Assembly: GCA_027483445.1 (NCBI GenBank)
Contig: JAIXUS010000018.1
Span: 124,001 to 188,000, forward strand
Direction of reading: 5' to 3'
Length of the DNA: 64,000 nucleotides
From: Bacteroidota bacterium
GTDB lineage: Bacteria > Bacteroidota > Bacteroidia > M30B66
Shown here in pieces: positions 7,931 through 16,919 of this stretch. Position numbers and translations under genes: made by a program. The notes beneath the pieces are model-generated. The model saw only the letters and a list, made by a program, of their open reading frames with translations, was not told where the DNA came from and did no database searches. Each line of letters opens with the position of its first letter. Positions within the stretch are counted from its first letter, which is position 1.

Positions 7931-8587
7931 GTGACAGAGTTTTGGGAGACCCTTAAAGAGGCATTTGTTTTTTTTCAACCAGAGAATATTATCCGATATG
8001 GAGGGTTGATTTTATTGTTGAGCATTGTATTTATCGAAAATGGGCTCTTTTTCGGGTTCTTTCTTCCGGGTGACTCACTCATGTTTACCGCAGGGTTGTT
8101 ATGTGCAACTGGTGTATTGAATCACCCTTTCTCACTCGTGATTTCAAGCATCTTTATTACCGCCGTTCTGGGAAGTGCCTTCGGTTACTATTTTGGGGCA
8201 AGGGCCGGCCGTTCACTATACTCCAGAAAAGACACATTCTTTTTTCGGAAAAGCCATATTAAAACCGCTGAGGGATTTTACAACCGCTATGGAATGAGAA
8301 CGCTCGTTATTGGCCGTTTTTTGCCTGTTGTAAGAACATTTGCACCCATAGTCGCTGGAGTTATACAAATGCCATTTGGACGCTTTATGTTAGCCAATAT
8401 TGCCGGTGCTCTGGCTTGGGTCGGTTCTTTGGTCACCATAGGGTACTATTTGGGAAAGGTTTGGCCGCAAGCGGAGGAATATTTGGGTTACATCATAATC
8501 GCTTTAATCCTAATTACAGCCATTCCGGTCATCAAGACCTATATTGGAGCCAAAAAGCGGAACCGCGACGAGCGGATGATTGATTAG
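7931..8587 (+). CDS. DedA family membrane protein
   Basis: A 218-residue integral membrane protein of the DedA/SNARE-associated (VTT) family, which includes flippases for undecaprenyl phosphate and phosphatidylethanolamine. Hallmarks: FIENGLFFGFFLPGDSLMF in the first half, and GRFLPVVRTFAPIVAG plus ANIAGALAWV in the second. A GTG at 7931 is preferred; the alternative ATG at 7850 would overlap the upstream gene by 46 bases and add an unusual N-terminus, and a promoter-like TATTTTG lies at 7901. Ends in a basic tail (KKRNRDERMID). Confidence 0.88.
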   Translation: MTEFWETLKEAFVFFQPENIIRYGGLILLLSIVFIENGLFFGFFLPGDSLMFTAGLLCATGVLNHPFSLVISSIFITAVLGSAFGYYFGARAGRSLYSRKDTFFFRKSHIKTAEGFYNRYGMRTLVIGRFLPVVRTFAPIVAGVIQMPFGRFMLANIAGALAWVGSLVTIGYYLGKVWPQAEEYLGYIIIALILITAIPVIKTYIGAKKRNRDERMID

Positions 8588-8729
8588 CCACACCTTACAG
8601 AGGAGGCGCTTAATCCTTTATTTTGGATTGGTGCAATACACGCTAACATCCCAACGTTCATAAGTTCAGTTAACCCTAAAATCTGCCGCATACCTACGTC
8701 CTATTTTTACAGTTTGTAAAAGTGTATCT

Positions 8730-11700
8730 ATGCGTATAGCGGCTTTCATTCTGCTTTGCTTAGGAAGTTTGGTGATAAAGGCTCAACAGTCAACTGTTTG
8801 GCTGGATCCCGATTTTTCTTTTCGCGAAGGCCTTGAATTGTATGATGTAGAAAAGTATGGTGCGGCACAGAATACGTTTCGTAACTTCATCGAACAGAGG
8901 AATACTCCACAGTCGGAAGTGAGCAAGGCAGCGCAATACTATGCCGCTCTTTGTGCTGTTGAGCTTTTTAATCCTGATGCAGAATTTTTGCTCACTCAGT
9001 TTGTGGCTCAACATCCTGAAAGCCCACTAGTTAAACAAGCTTGGTTTCAATTGGGGAAATTCTTCTTCCGCGATAAGAAATACAAAAAGGCTGTAGAGTG
9101 GATGCAAATGAGCGATCCCGAGTTGCTTACCGAAGAGGAGCAAGCGGAGTATCACTTCAAATTGGGCTACGCATATTTTAAAGTAGATAACTACAATCGC
9201 GCTTTAGCCGAATTGGCGGCCGTCAAAGACCAGGACTCTGAGTACAGCACCGTGGCCACCTATTACTATGGGCATGTGCAATATCATCAGGGGAATTTTG
9301 AGTCGGCTCTGGAACATTTCTTAAAGCTCTCAAACGACGAAACCTTTGGACGAATCGTTCCCTTTTATATCTCTCAGATTTACTATCTGCAAAAGCGTTA
9401 CGATCAGGTGATTAATTACGCGCAGCCGGTTTTAGATACAACTAAGAGTAAGCGCGGACCGGAAATCGCGCGACTAATCGGCGAATCGTACTACAACACA
9501 AACAGATACAAAGAAGCAATTCCTTACTTGGAGCGCTTTCGCGATGAAGCCAATGCCATCCGTTCCCGTGAAGATGAGTACCAACTCGGGTTCGCTTACT
9601 TTAAAGTAAATGCCCATGAAAAGGCTGTTACGGCTTTCGAAAAGGCAACAGGTTCTGAAGATGCTTTAGGCCAAAACGCTTGGTATCACTTAGGTTGGTG
9701 TCAACTTCAACTGGGCAATAAAAAGTTTGCACGCAGCGCCTGGGCCGAAGCGGCTAAGCTTTCTTTTGATACACTGTTAAAAGAGCAAACACTCTTTGAC
9801 TATGCAAAGTTGGCTTACGAGTTGGGGCACGACCCTTACGATGAGGCGGTTAGAGCCTTGCAGGATTACATCAACGCCTACCCGCAGAGTACAAGAATGG
9901 ATGAGGCCTATACCTTTTTGGCCAATATCTACATGACCACCCGGAACTATCGAACAGCTTTAATGTCGCTCGATCGCATAAAAAGCAAAAACGATAAACT
10001 CAAAGAGGCTTATCAAAGAGTGGCCTTTTATCGTGGTATTGAATTGCTCAACGATCGCAATAATCCAGAAGCCATCCGCCATTTCGATTTATCTCTTCAG
10101 TTCGCAACCAACAAAGAATTGGCAGGCCTTGCCAATTATTGGAAGGCAGAAGCGCAATACCGAAGCGGCGATTATGCCGAGGCTGTTAAAGGGTTTCAGC
10201 AATTTATTTACTCACTCAATGCCTTCAACCAAAAAACCTTTAACAGAGCCAATTACAATCTTGGTTACGCATTTTTTAAACAGCGCGATTATACCAATGC
10301 CTTAACCTGGTTTAGAAAATACACTGCGAGTTATGCTTCCGCCGAGCAAAAGATTGCCGCCGATGCATTTATCCGTTCCGGCGACTGTTTTTTCATGAAA
10401 GGCGACTATTCTGGAGCTGCTGAAAGCTACGATAAGGCTGTAACCATGCGCATTGGTGAAACAGATTATGCGCTTTATCAGCGCGGGATGGCCTTGGCCG
10501 TTATGGGGAAGTCTGAGGCTCAAATCAAAGTGCATCAACAGCTACTCTCCGATTTCCCACAATCCTCGTTTGTGGATGATGCAAAATGGGAAATAGCCCG
10601 CACCTATGAAAATATGGGCCGTTACGAGGAAGCCTATTCAACGTACAACGGAATTCTAATCAATCACGAAGCCTCGGCTTACGTACCCATGGCTAAGCTT
10701 CAAATGGCCGGCATTCGCTACAACCAAAATCGCGATCAGGAAGCGAAAGTGCTGTTCCTTGAGGTGATTGAGCAATATCCGGGAACACCACAGTTTACCG
10801 ACGCCCAAATTGGACTCAAGCGAATTTATACCGATGAAGGAAAAGTGATTGAATACCAAGAGTTCGCCAAAGAAAAGGGCCTTGAGCAATTGAGTGGAGC
10901 AAGCTACGACTCAACAGCTTGGGAGGCCGCCGAGAACGTATACCTGAAAGATGGAGATTGCAATAAGGCCATCACCCGTTTCGAGGCATACCTGAAAAAT
11001 TTTCCAACGGGTATATTTTCCTTGAAGGCCTTGGGAATGAAAGCCGATTGCCAAATGAAGCTTCGCCAAATTGATAGTGCAGCTGTAACCTATCAGCTAA
11101 TTACGCAACGACCCAGAAACAAGTATACATCGGAAGCCAATCAGATGCTGGGAATTTACTTCCGTCAAAAGGAAGAATACACGGAGGCTTTGCGCTACTT
11201 CAAAGATTTGGAAAATACGGCCGAAAATGCCGAACAAACCCTTACCGCCCGAAGCAATATTATGCGGATTGCACTTCGAACCGGTAATGAAACAGAGGCA
11301 GAACAGTATGCCCGTAAACTGGTAGAAGCCGATAAGGCCAATGAGGATTTGCGACAAGAAGCCCGATTGATTATTGCCCGTGGGCATTTTCGCCGGGGTG
11401 AGGAAAAACAAGCCATGGAAGAGTTTAATCGTCTGAAAAAGGTAAACAGCGAAATCGGTGCTGAATCAAGGTTTTACATTGCTCAAATTCATCACAACAG
11501 CGGCGACTACAAAAAATGTGAGAAAGCGGTATTCGACCTCGTAGATGAAATGCCTTCATACGATTACTGGCTTGCCAAGGCCTTCATATTGCTGTCGGAA
11601 AACTACCTGAAGCTTGGGAACATATTTCAGGCACGTCGAACACTTCAAAGTGTAATCGATAACCATGAAGGTGAAGAGTTGAGAAATCTGGCCATTCAAA

Positions 11701-11861
11701 AGTTGGCTGCAATTGACCAACAAGAAGCGAAACCGGATCCCATCAGAAATACTGAATCAGAGAGTATTCCAATGGGAAATGAACGCGACGAAAAGCTCTT
11801 CGATACTCCGCCTTCTGAAACCGTTCCGCCATCCGCGAACCCTGTTGAACCACAAAACTAA
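8730..11861 (+). CDS. Large exported TPR protein
   Basis: A 1043-residue protein with a signal peptide (about 1-18, ending VIKAQ) and TPR-type helical repeats over almost its whole length (for example YNLGYAFFKQRDYTNALTWF around 515-535 and ARTYENMGRYEEAYSTYNGIL around 625-645). It ends with a low-complexity Pro/Glu-rich tail. Long periplasmic TPR proteins of this layout in Bacteroidota are commonly found next to outer-membrane barrels, as here, with only 17 bases to the next gene. A near-consensus -7 element, TATTTTTA, lies at 8702-8709. Specific function unknown; a role as an envelope scaffold is inference. Confidence 0.82.
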   Translation: MRIAAFILLCLGSLVIKAQQSTVWLDPDFSFREGLELYDVEKYGAAQNTFRNFIEQRNTPQSEVSKAAQYYAALCAVELFNPDAEFLLTQFVAQHPESPLVKQAWFQLGKFFFRDKKYKKAVEWMQMSDPELLTEEEQAEYHFKLGYAYFKVDNYNRALAELAAVKDQDSEYSTVATYYYGHVQYHQGNFESALEHFLKLSNDETFGRIVPFYISQIYYLQKRYDQVINYAQPVLDTTKSKRGPEIARLIGESYYNTNRYKEAIPYLERFRDEANAIRSREDEYQLGFAYFKVNAHEKAVTAFEKATGSEDALGQNAWYHLGWCQLQLGNKKFARSAWAEAAKLSFDTLLKEQTLFDYAKLAYELGHDPYDEAVRALQDYINAYPQSTRMDEAYTFLANIYMTTRNYRTALMSLDRIKSKNDKLKEAYQRVAFYRGIELLNDRNNPEAIRHFDLSLQFATNKELAGLANYWKAEAQYRSGDYAEAVKGFQQFIYSLNAFNQKTFNRANYNLGYAFFKQRDYTNALTWFRKYTASYASAEQKIAADAFIRSGDCFFMKGDYSGAAESYDKAVTMRIGETDYALYQRGMALAVMGKSEAQIKVHQQLLSDFPQSSFVDDAKWEIARTYENMGRYEEAYSTYNGILINHEASAYVPMAKLQMAGIRYNQNRDQEAKVLFLEVIEQYPGTPQFTDAQIGLKRIYTDEGKVIEYQEFAKEKGLEQLSGASYDSTAWEAAENVYLKDGDCNKAITRFEAYLKNFPTGIFSLKALGMKADCQMKLRQIDSAAVTYQLITQRPRNKYTSEANQMLGIYFRQKEEYTEALRYFKDLENTAENAEQTLTARSNIMRIALRTGNETEAEQYARKLVEADKANEDLRQEARLIIARGHFRRGEEKQAMEEFNRLKKVNSEIGAESRFYIAQIHHNSGDYKKCEKAVFDLVDEMPSYDYWLAKAFILLSENYLKLGNIFQARRTLQSVIDNHEGEELRNLAIQKLAAIDQQEAKPDPIRNTESESIPMGNERDEKLFDTPPSETVPPSANPVEPQN

Positions 11862-11878
11862 TCCGGCAGATACCCCTT

Positions 11879-13573
11879 ATGAAACGCCTTTGTTTATTGC
11901 TCTTGGTTTTCAGTGTAGCCGGCATCAACGTAATATTCGCGCAGCCTGGCCACTCAAACGTGGACATTATTGGAGCTTACAGACCCAAAATTCCGGATGT
12001 TCAAAAAATTACCGAACAGCCCACCATTACCGATAGTGGCGCAACCAAATTTGCCATCGACTACGAATTGCATAGCCGAAGAATAAACACCTTCTATGAA
12101 GTTGACCCCATCAAGGCGGCAACCATGCGTGGCGAAAAACTCACAAAGCTGTATCGTGGGTATGCCAAAGGGGGCTTTGGAACATACACAACTCCTTACG
12201 CCGAACTATTTTACAATACCGCCCGCTCAAAAAAGCATTCATCAGGCGTGCATTACCGACATTTGTCATCGGCCGGACAAATCGCAGAAGTTGGATATTC
12301 CGGATTTAGCCAAAACACCCTCAATTTACAGGGAAAATCATTCATCAAAAAAGCAACGCTTTCAGGAGCCATTGATTATGATCGCAATGTGATGCATTAT
12401 TATGGCTTTAACACCAATCCGATTGATCCCAAATGGGATACACTGGACGTGAATAAAGCATTTAACTTAGAAAGAGACGGAATTCGACAACGGTATCAGC
12501 TGGTTTCTGTATCAGCCGGAATCAACGATAACTACCCTGTAGATTCGCAAGCGACCAAATATCAGGCAGGACTGAATTACTACAACTTTAGCGATCGCTT
12601 CGGTGCCCAGGAAAACCAATTTTCAGTGAAAGGAAACGTCTCGTTTTATTACAAGCAATACGATTTGTTTGTGAAAGGAGGCCTCAACTACTTTAAAAAT
12701 AATGTTGGTGATTTTGAATCACAAGTAACCTTGTTCAACCTGCGTCCCGGTATTCGCTTTAAACAAGACAAATGGCGACTTATTGCAGGTCTCGCCATTC
12801 AGGGTGCCGGTGGCGATGAGTCGGATTTTAAATTCGCGCCTGAGCTCGATTTTGACTTACATCTCTTTCGAAACATTCTTATTCTGAATATTGGAACCGA
12901 TTCGCGTTACAGTCGCATTTCATACCGCGACATGGTAACGGAGAACCCATTCCTGATTAACACAATTGAGCTTCGGAATACCTGGCAACCGTTCCGCTGG
13001 TATGCCGGTTTGCGAGGTGCTGTTAGCTCCCGTCTCGCCTTTAATCTGAAAGCCAGTTACGTTCAAATCACCAATCAACACTTCTTTGTAAACGATACCA
13101 GCCTTGGGAATTGGAATAAAATGAACGTGGTTTGGGACAATGCCTCTCTCTTCGAATTCAACGGAGAGCTAACCTGGCAACAACACGAGAAACTCCGCCT
13201 TATCGGTCGTGTCGATTACTTTGGATTTACACCCGACGGTGAGGAAAGAGCCTGGCATGTTCCGTCTTTAAGAATTTCATTTACAGGCAAGTATAATCTT
13301 AAAGACAAAATTCTGCTTTCAGCCACAGTGCTTACACTCAATCGTCAGTTTGGCCGAGAGTTTCTATACTCCACTACCGCTCCTCCTGTTCAGGAAGCCC
13401 GAAGAATCAATGGTTTAGCCGATATAAATTTGGGAGCAGAGTACCGGTACACCAAAAGATTGGGAATGTTCTTGCAGCTAAATAACATTCTAAACGTTCG
13501 CTATTTTCGTTACCTGAACTATCCAACACAACGATTCAATGTGCTGGGTGGAATCAGCTACTCGTTTGGATAG
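11879..13573 (+). CDS. TonB-dependent-receptor-like outer-membrane beta-barrel protein
   Basis: A 564-residue protein with signal peptide (about 1-21, FSVAGINVIFAQ). Residues 60-564 are an amphipathic alternating pattern with strands separated by short turns and many aromatic residues, and it ends in a typical barrel terminus (FNVLGGISYSFG). The part AEYRYTKRLGMFLQLNNILNVRYFRYLNYPTQ before the end resembles the last strands of TonB-dependent receptors, but there is no plug domain and no TonB box, and it is shorter than receptors (usually over 650 residues). It follows the large TPR gene by 17 bases and is probably co-transcribed, so the two may form an envelope complex. A hairpin lies just after the stop. 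Confidence 0.75.
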   Translation: MKRLCLLLLVFSVAGINVIFAQPGHSNVDIIGAYRPKIPDVQKITEQPTITDSGATKFAIDYELHSRRINTFYEVDPIKAATMRGEKLTKLYRGYAKGGFGTYTTPYAELFYNTARSKKHSSGVHYRHLSSAGQIAEVGYSGFSQNTLNLQGKSFIKKATLSGAIDYDRNVMHYYGFNTNPIDPKWDTLDVNKAFNLERDGIRQRYQLVSVSAGINDNYPVDSQATKYQAGLNYYNFSDRFGAQENQFSVKGNVSFYYKQYDLFVKGGLNYFKNNVGDFESQVTLFNLRPGIRFKQDKWRLIAGLAIQGAGGDESDFKFAPELDFDLHLFRNILILNIGTDSRYSRISYRDMVTENPFLINTIELRNTWQPFRWYAGLRGAVSSRLAFNLKASYVQITNQHFFVNDTSLGNWNKMNVVWDNASLFEFNGELTWQQHEKLRLIGRVDYFGFTPDGEERAWHVPSLRISFTGKYNLKDKILLSATVLTLNRQFGREFLYSTTAPPVQEARRINGLADINLGAEYRYTKRLGMFLQLNNILNVRYFRYLNYPTQRFNVLGGISYSFG

Positions 13574-13586
13574 GCTGTTTTAACTC

Positions 13587-13617
13587 TGCATTAGGCCGGT
13601 AAAAAGCCGGCAATGCA
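13587..13617. other. Hairpin after the beta-barrel gene
   Basis: TGCATT plus GCCGG (with a two-base AG bulge) pairs with CCGGC plus AATGCA around a seven-base loop. No T tract follows, so it is not a classical terminator; it may stabilise the 3' end of the mRNA. Confidence 0.5.
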
Positions 13618-13659
13618 ACTGATGTAAGGCCGACAAGCGAAGCTGTATATTGCGTATCG

Positions 13660-13836
13660 CGAGCCGCGGGCAACGAAGCAGATGCTGCATTTCTGGTTAA
13701 AGAAAAGCTGAGCTCCAGGAATTCAAGCGTGCATGGTTTTTCAAAAGCCGAACTCAAAACCCTTGCATTAAGCCTCATTCAAACATGGGCTAAAGCATTA
13801 AAAATAAGACTAATGAGTGTTTTTCAGTAAGCCCTA
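13660..13836 (+). repeat. Diverged direct repeat, copy A
   Basis: Starts CGAGCCGCGGGCAAC and ends GCCCTA; matches 18533-18699 in the same orientation with indels. Shared blocks include the start, GCAGATG, ATTTCTGG, AAAGCCGAACT and the end. Copies A and B flank the peroxidase/MbnP-like/tRNA/yebC segment. Confidence 0.65.
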
Positions 13837-13973
13837 CAATATTGGATGAATAGTCGCACCATATTACCAACTAAATCTGGATGCAGGCAAAGCACCAGTT
13901 TACCGCAAGTCTGATGGGCATGTGAACAGTTTGGCTCTAAGAAAAACGATTAACCAAAATCAGTTACAGAGCC

Positions 13974-15032
13974 TCACTTGAAAGGATCGGAGAAGTCTGG
14001 GTTGGTGATAAATGTGCTATCTGTAAGGGCTTTCAGGAAGGCAACAAGATCGGCTTTCTCCTGATCGCTTAAGTTTAGGCCGGTACCCACATGTTTCATA
14101 AGTGGATCAACCGTTGCTGAAGGCTTTCCACCGGAGTTATAATGCTCAACAACTTCCTCGAGTGTCTGGAAGCGCCCATCATGCATATATGGCGCTGTGA
14201 GTGCTATATTACGAAGGGTAGGAGTGAGAAATTTCCCCATGTCAGCCGGATTCCCGGTAACCGTATATCTACCCTGATCGGTAAAAACAGAATCAAGGCC
14301 ATTGTTGTGAAAGCGATTGTCGGTAAATAAACGCCCCCCATCCATATTGTGGCAATGAAAACAGTCGCCACGTTCTGTTTGGAAGATTACCAGTCCATTT
14401 AATTCAGAAGGACTTAAATCAATCTCATACCTAATCTTTTTATCTACCCGTGAATTGGAAGAGATCAATGTTCTCATAAACTGGGCAAGCGCTTTAGCCA
14501 CATGGGTAGAATCAAAGTCATCCGTTCCAAAAGCGCTGTAGAATTCTTTTTTGTAATTCTCGTTCTGCTTCAGCTTAGCCACGGCTGCCGGCCACGATTG
14601 GTGCATCTCAATAGGATTCGGTACCGGCTCCAGGGCTTGGATCTCCAAACTCGACGCACGGCCATCCCAAAAAAAGTGCAAGTTAAACCCAATATTGATG
14701 ATTGGTTGGGCATTTCTATGGCCTTCAATGCCATCAATCCCGCGGCTAAACCGATTACCATTGTCGGAAAACGCCAACGTTTGATTGTGGCAGCTTCCAC
14801 AGGATTGCGTGTTATTTCCCGAAAGCAGTTTTTCGTAAAATAGCTTTCTGCCTAAAGCAACACCTTCCTTCGTAAGCGGATTGTTTGTTGGAATAATCAT
14901 CTGTGGAAATCCAACAGGTATCTCCAGTGGGTAAGGTGTAGGGTTAAAATCAGGGTAAGGGCTTTCTTTTTTACACCCACCAATGGATGCAAAGGCAATC
15001 AACAGCGAAAAAAAACATGCAATTCTACACAT
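13974..15032 (-). CDS. Di-heme cytochrome c peroxidase/MauG family lipoprotein (second copy)
   Basis: A 352-residue periplasmic lipoprotein. The signal peptide ends in a lipobox, SIGGC, with the lipidated Cys at residue 20. Two heme c sites: CGSCH at 78-82 and CFHCH at 224-228. The stretch FFWDGRASSLE has the tryptophan (W122) that lies between the hemes in bacterial peroxidases and MauG. FLTPTLRNIALTAPYMHDG near 270-290 is the usual C-terminal signature. The ATG at 15032 is preferred over a TTG at 15056 because a perfect -7 element (TATATTTG, minus strand 15054-15061) overlaps that TTG. Such enzymes reduce hydrogen peroxide or oxidise protein residues; the operon points to the latter. It follows the first peroxidase gene by 80 bases. 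Confidence 0.9.
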   Translation of the reverse strand: MCRIACFFSLLIAFASIGGCKKESPYPDFNPTPYPLEIPVGFPQMIIPTNNPLTKEGVALGRKLFYEKLLSGNNTQSCGSCHNQTLAFSDNGNRFSRGIDGIEGHRNAQPIINIGFNLHFFWDGRASSLEIQALEPVPNPIEMHQSWPAAVAKLKQNENYKKEFYSAFGTDDFDSTHVAKALAQFMRTLISSNSRVDKKIRYEIDLSPSELNGLVIFQTERGDCFHCHNMDGGRLFTDNRFHNNGLDSVFTDQGRYTVTGNPADMGKFLTPTLRNIALTAPYMHDGRFQTLEEVVEHYNSGGKPSATVDPLMKHVGTGLNLSDQEKADLVAFLKALTDSTFITNPDFSDPFK

Positions 15033-15053
15033 GCCCAACCTGAATTTTTTTTG

Positions 15054-15061
15054 CAAATATA
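15054..15061 (-). promoter_or_regulatory. Internal promoter of the second peroxidase gene
   Basis: TATATTTG on the minus strand, exact TAnnTTTG, 21 bases before the ATG at 15032. It suggests this gene can be expressed apart from the upstream operon. Confidence 0.5.
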
Positions 15062-15112
15062 CGATGCCTTTCTTTGGTGCGCTAGTTCGCTAACCAACGA
15101 TAACGACAAACA

Positions 15113-16132
15113 TTAGTACGCCTGAAATGCCGGATTGTTTAGAAAACTACTATCGGTGAGTGTGAGTAGGAAGGCCTTGAGGTCGGCTTTTTCTCCTTCG
15201 TTTAGCCCAAGTGGTTGAATTTGCTGGTCTTTATTGAAAAATGCTGTGCCGCCTTCATTGTATCTTTCAAGTACTTCTTCCAATGAGGTTATACTCCCAT
15301 TGTGCATGTAAGGAGCTGTTACCGCAATATTTCGGAGTGATGGCACAAGGAACTTTCCCCGGTCAGAAACTAAAAATGTAATGCGTTGACGGCCACTGTC
15401 GGGATAGCTCTCAAACAATCCATTGCAGCGAAATTCTTCATTGCTGAAGTTAAACCCTCCATGGCAGGAAGAACAACGGGCTTTAGGGCCAAAAAATAGT
15501 TCATAGCCTCTTTGTTCAGCCTCTGTAAAAGGTATTGGCTTGTTTTGAATAAACTTTTGATCATATCGGGAGTGTCCGGAAATGAGCAGGCGTTGAAAAA
15601 TAGCCAGTGCTCGAATGGTGTTTTGGGCTGTTGCCGTATCGTCAAAGGCTCGCCGAAAAAGAGTTTGGTATGACGGATCTTCATTCAACCGTTTCAATAC
15701 TCCCACAATATTGAAACGCATCTCATGTGGATTGTTGATTGGGTTTAGGGCGCTCAAGGCCAAATCATCAACACCGCCGTCGCGAAACAAGCGTGTTCTC
15801 CAGGCCAGATTAAACAGCGGCTGGGCGTTCCTTTCACCCGGTAAGCCATTCACACCCTCAGAAACAGTGCGAGGGTCACTGAATGCGTTCCCCTGAAAAT
15901 GACAACTACCGCAACTAATAGAGTTGTTGATGGATAGCCTTGTATCAAAAAACAAGCGCCTGCCTAAGGCTACTCTTATTGGGCTTATTTCTTCGCCGGC
16001 TGAAGAGTTGAATTCGGGGAAGCCTTCAGGTGATTGGATTTCAATAAACGATTCCTCAAGCGTTTCAGTGTCATTACTGCATGAGCATATAAGCGCGCAT
16101 ATCAGCCCAATAAAAACAACTGAATACCGCAT
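15113..16132 (-). CDS. Di-heme cytochrome c peroxidase/MauG family lipoprotein (first copy, inter-heme Trp missing)
   Basis: A 339-residue periplasmic lipoprotein; lipidation at C16 or C18 (LICSCS). Heme c sites CGSCH (74-78) and CSSCH (220-224). It aligns along its whole length with the second copy, but where that one has FWDGR this one has FRDGG, so the inter-heme tryptophan is an arginine (R117). The C-terminal signature FLVPSLRNIAVTAPYMHNG is kept. The gene starts eight bases after the MbnP-like gene, a distance that implies one mRNA. By position it is the natural partner of the MbnP-like protein, as MbnH is of MbnP, but the changed residue could alter electron transfer. Confidence 0.9.
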   Translation of the reverse strand: MRYSVVFIGLICALICSCSNDTETLEESFIEIQSPEGFPEFNSSAGEEISPIRVALGRRLFFDTRLSINNSISCGSCHFQGNAFSDPRTVSEGVNGLPGERNAQPLFNLAWRTRLFRDGGVDDLALSALNPINNPHEMRFNIVGVLKRLNEDPSYQTLFRRAFDDTATAQNTIRALAIFQRLLISGHSRYDQKFIQNKPIPFTEAEQRGYELFFGPKARCSSCHGGFNFSNEEFRCNGLFESYPDSGRQRITFLVSDRGKFLVPSLRNIAVTAPYMHNGSITSLEEVLERYNEGGTAFFNKDQQIQPLGLNEGEKADLKAFLLTLTDSSFLNNPAFQAY

Positions 16133-16140
16133 GGATACAA

Positions 16141-16917
16141 CTATTGAATCACGAGAGCCTTTCCTAGCCCTTCGATTATTCGTCGGGCCAACGGGAGATT
16201 GTCGGTGGTGTGGGTAAAGTATGAATCGACCATGTTCAAAGTGTCGCCATCTTCAACAAATATTTGATTCACCTCAAGGCCAACTTTTAACGTTGTGGTT
16301 TTCCCTTTCTCTATCGAAAAGTCAAGGTTTTCAAACTTTCGTTTGGTATACGTGGTATCCATTCCTGAATGGTAAAACCAAGTAAAGGTCGGAGTTTGGT
16401 TTTGGGCTGAACTGGTATCGAGTTTCCCTTCCAATTTTGCAAAAATGTATCCTGTAGCCCATGTCCAATACATGTTGTTATAGATGCTAAGCGGATGATC
16501 AATGCTAAATTGAGCTTCGTTAAAGTCTGGATCGTTTGTGCCATTTAGCGCCGGAGTCACACCAATACCGATTCGCATTGCAGTATAAGAACCCGGTTTA
16601 AGACGGAATTGCAAGCTTTTCCCATTCGAAGTATTCATGTCGGCCAGCTCAATATCTGAGGCTAAAAGGCTGTCGTTATCATTCAACAACCAAATGTCGG
16701 ACAGATAGAACTTAAATGTTTCCATGTTCATTCTCAATCCATTGGGCCCAATAAAAACTTGATTCGGCTGATATGGTGCTCCATTCATGGTTGGCTCAAA
16801 CAACAATTCAAGGGTGCCGTTTTCATCGACCTCGTCTGGAGGCACTGGCGCATCTTTACTGCAGGAGAAAGCGAACAGAACAACAAGTATGGAAAGGGTA
16901 AAACGAATATTTTTCAT
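16141..16917 (-). CDS. MbnP-like copper-binding lipoprotein
   Basis: A 258-residue lipoprotein (lipobox FAFSC, Cys at 19). It shows the features I associate with the MbnP family (formerly AZL_007920/MXAN_0976 type): ETFKFYLSDIWLL at 66-78, RLKPGSYTAMRIGIGV at 105-120, the motif MYWTWATGYIFAKLEG at 149-164, and FTWFYHSGMD at 178-187. In MbnP and the related copper proteins CorA and MopE, a MauG-like di-heme enzyme converts a Trp to kynurenine to build a copper site; candidates here are W76, W151, W153 and W180. Start at the ATG 16917; an upstream in-frame start at 16959 would lie inside the previous gene. It is two bases after the Mpo1-like gene and eight before the first peroxidase gene. Confidence 0.75.
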   Translation of the reverse strand: MKNIRFTLSILVVLFAFSCSKDAPVPPDEVDENGTLELLFEPTMNGAPYQPNQVFIGPNGLRMNMETFKFYLSDIWLLNDNDSLLASDIELADMNTSNGKSLQFRLKPGSYTAMRIGIGVTPALNGTNDPDFNEAQFSIDHPLSIYNNMYWTWATGYIFAKLEGKLDTSSAQNQTPTFTWFYHSGMDTTYTKRKFENLDFSIEKGKTTTLKVGLEVNQIFVEDGDTLNMVDSYFTHTTDNLPLARRIIEGLGKALVIQ

Positions 16918-16919
16918 AT

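Larger units (their letters stand above)
13574..13973. other. Gene-free stretch with hairpin and repeat copy A
   Basis: 400 bases between converging genes. It holds a hairpin (13587-13617) and a degenerate direct-repeat copy (13660-13836). A frame without a start codon runs through the repeat and reads GFSKAELK, also readable in copy B, which suggests a decayed coding fragment. Nothing else recognised. Confidence 0.65.

Noticed and set aside
8615-8635. AATCC/GGATT hairpin after the DedA gene as a terminator
   Set aside because: Only five base pairs and no T tract.
13554-13778. 74-codon minus-strand frame
   Set aside because: It overlaps the end of the beta-barrel gene, the hairpin and repeat copy A; no homology recognised and no promoter.
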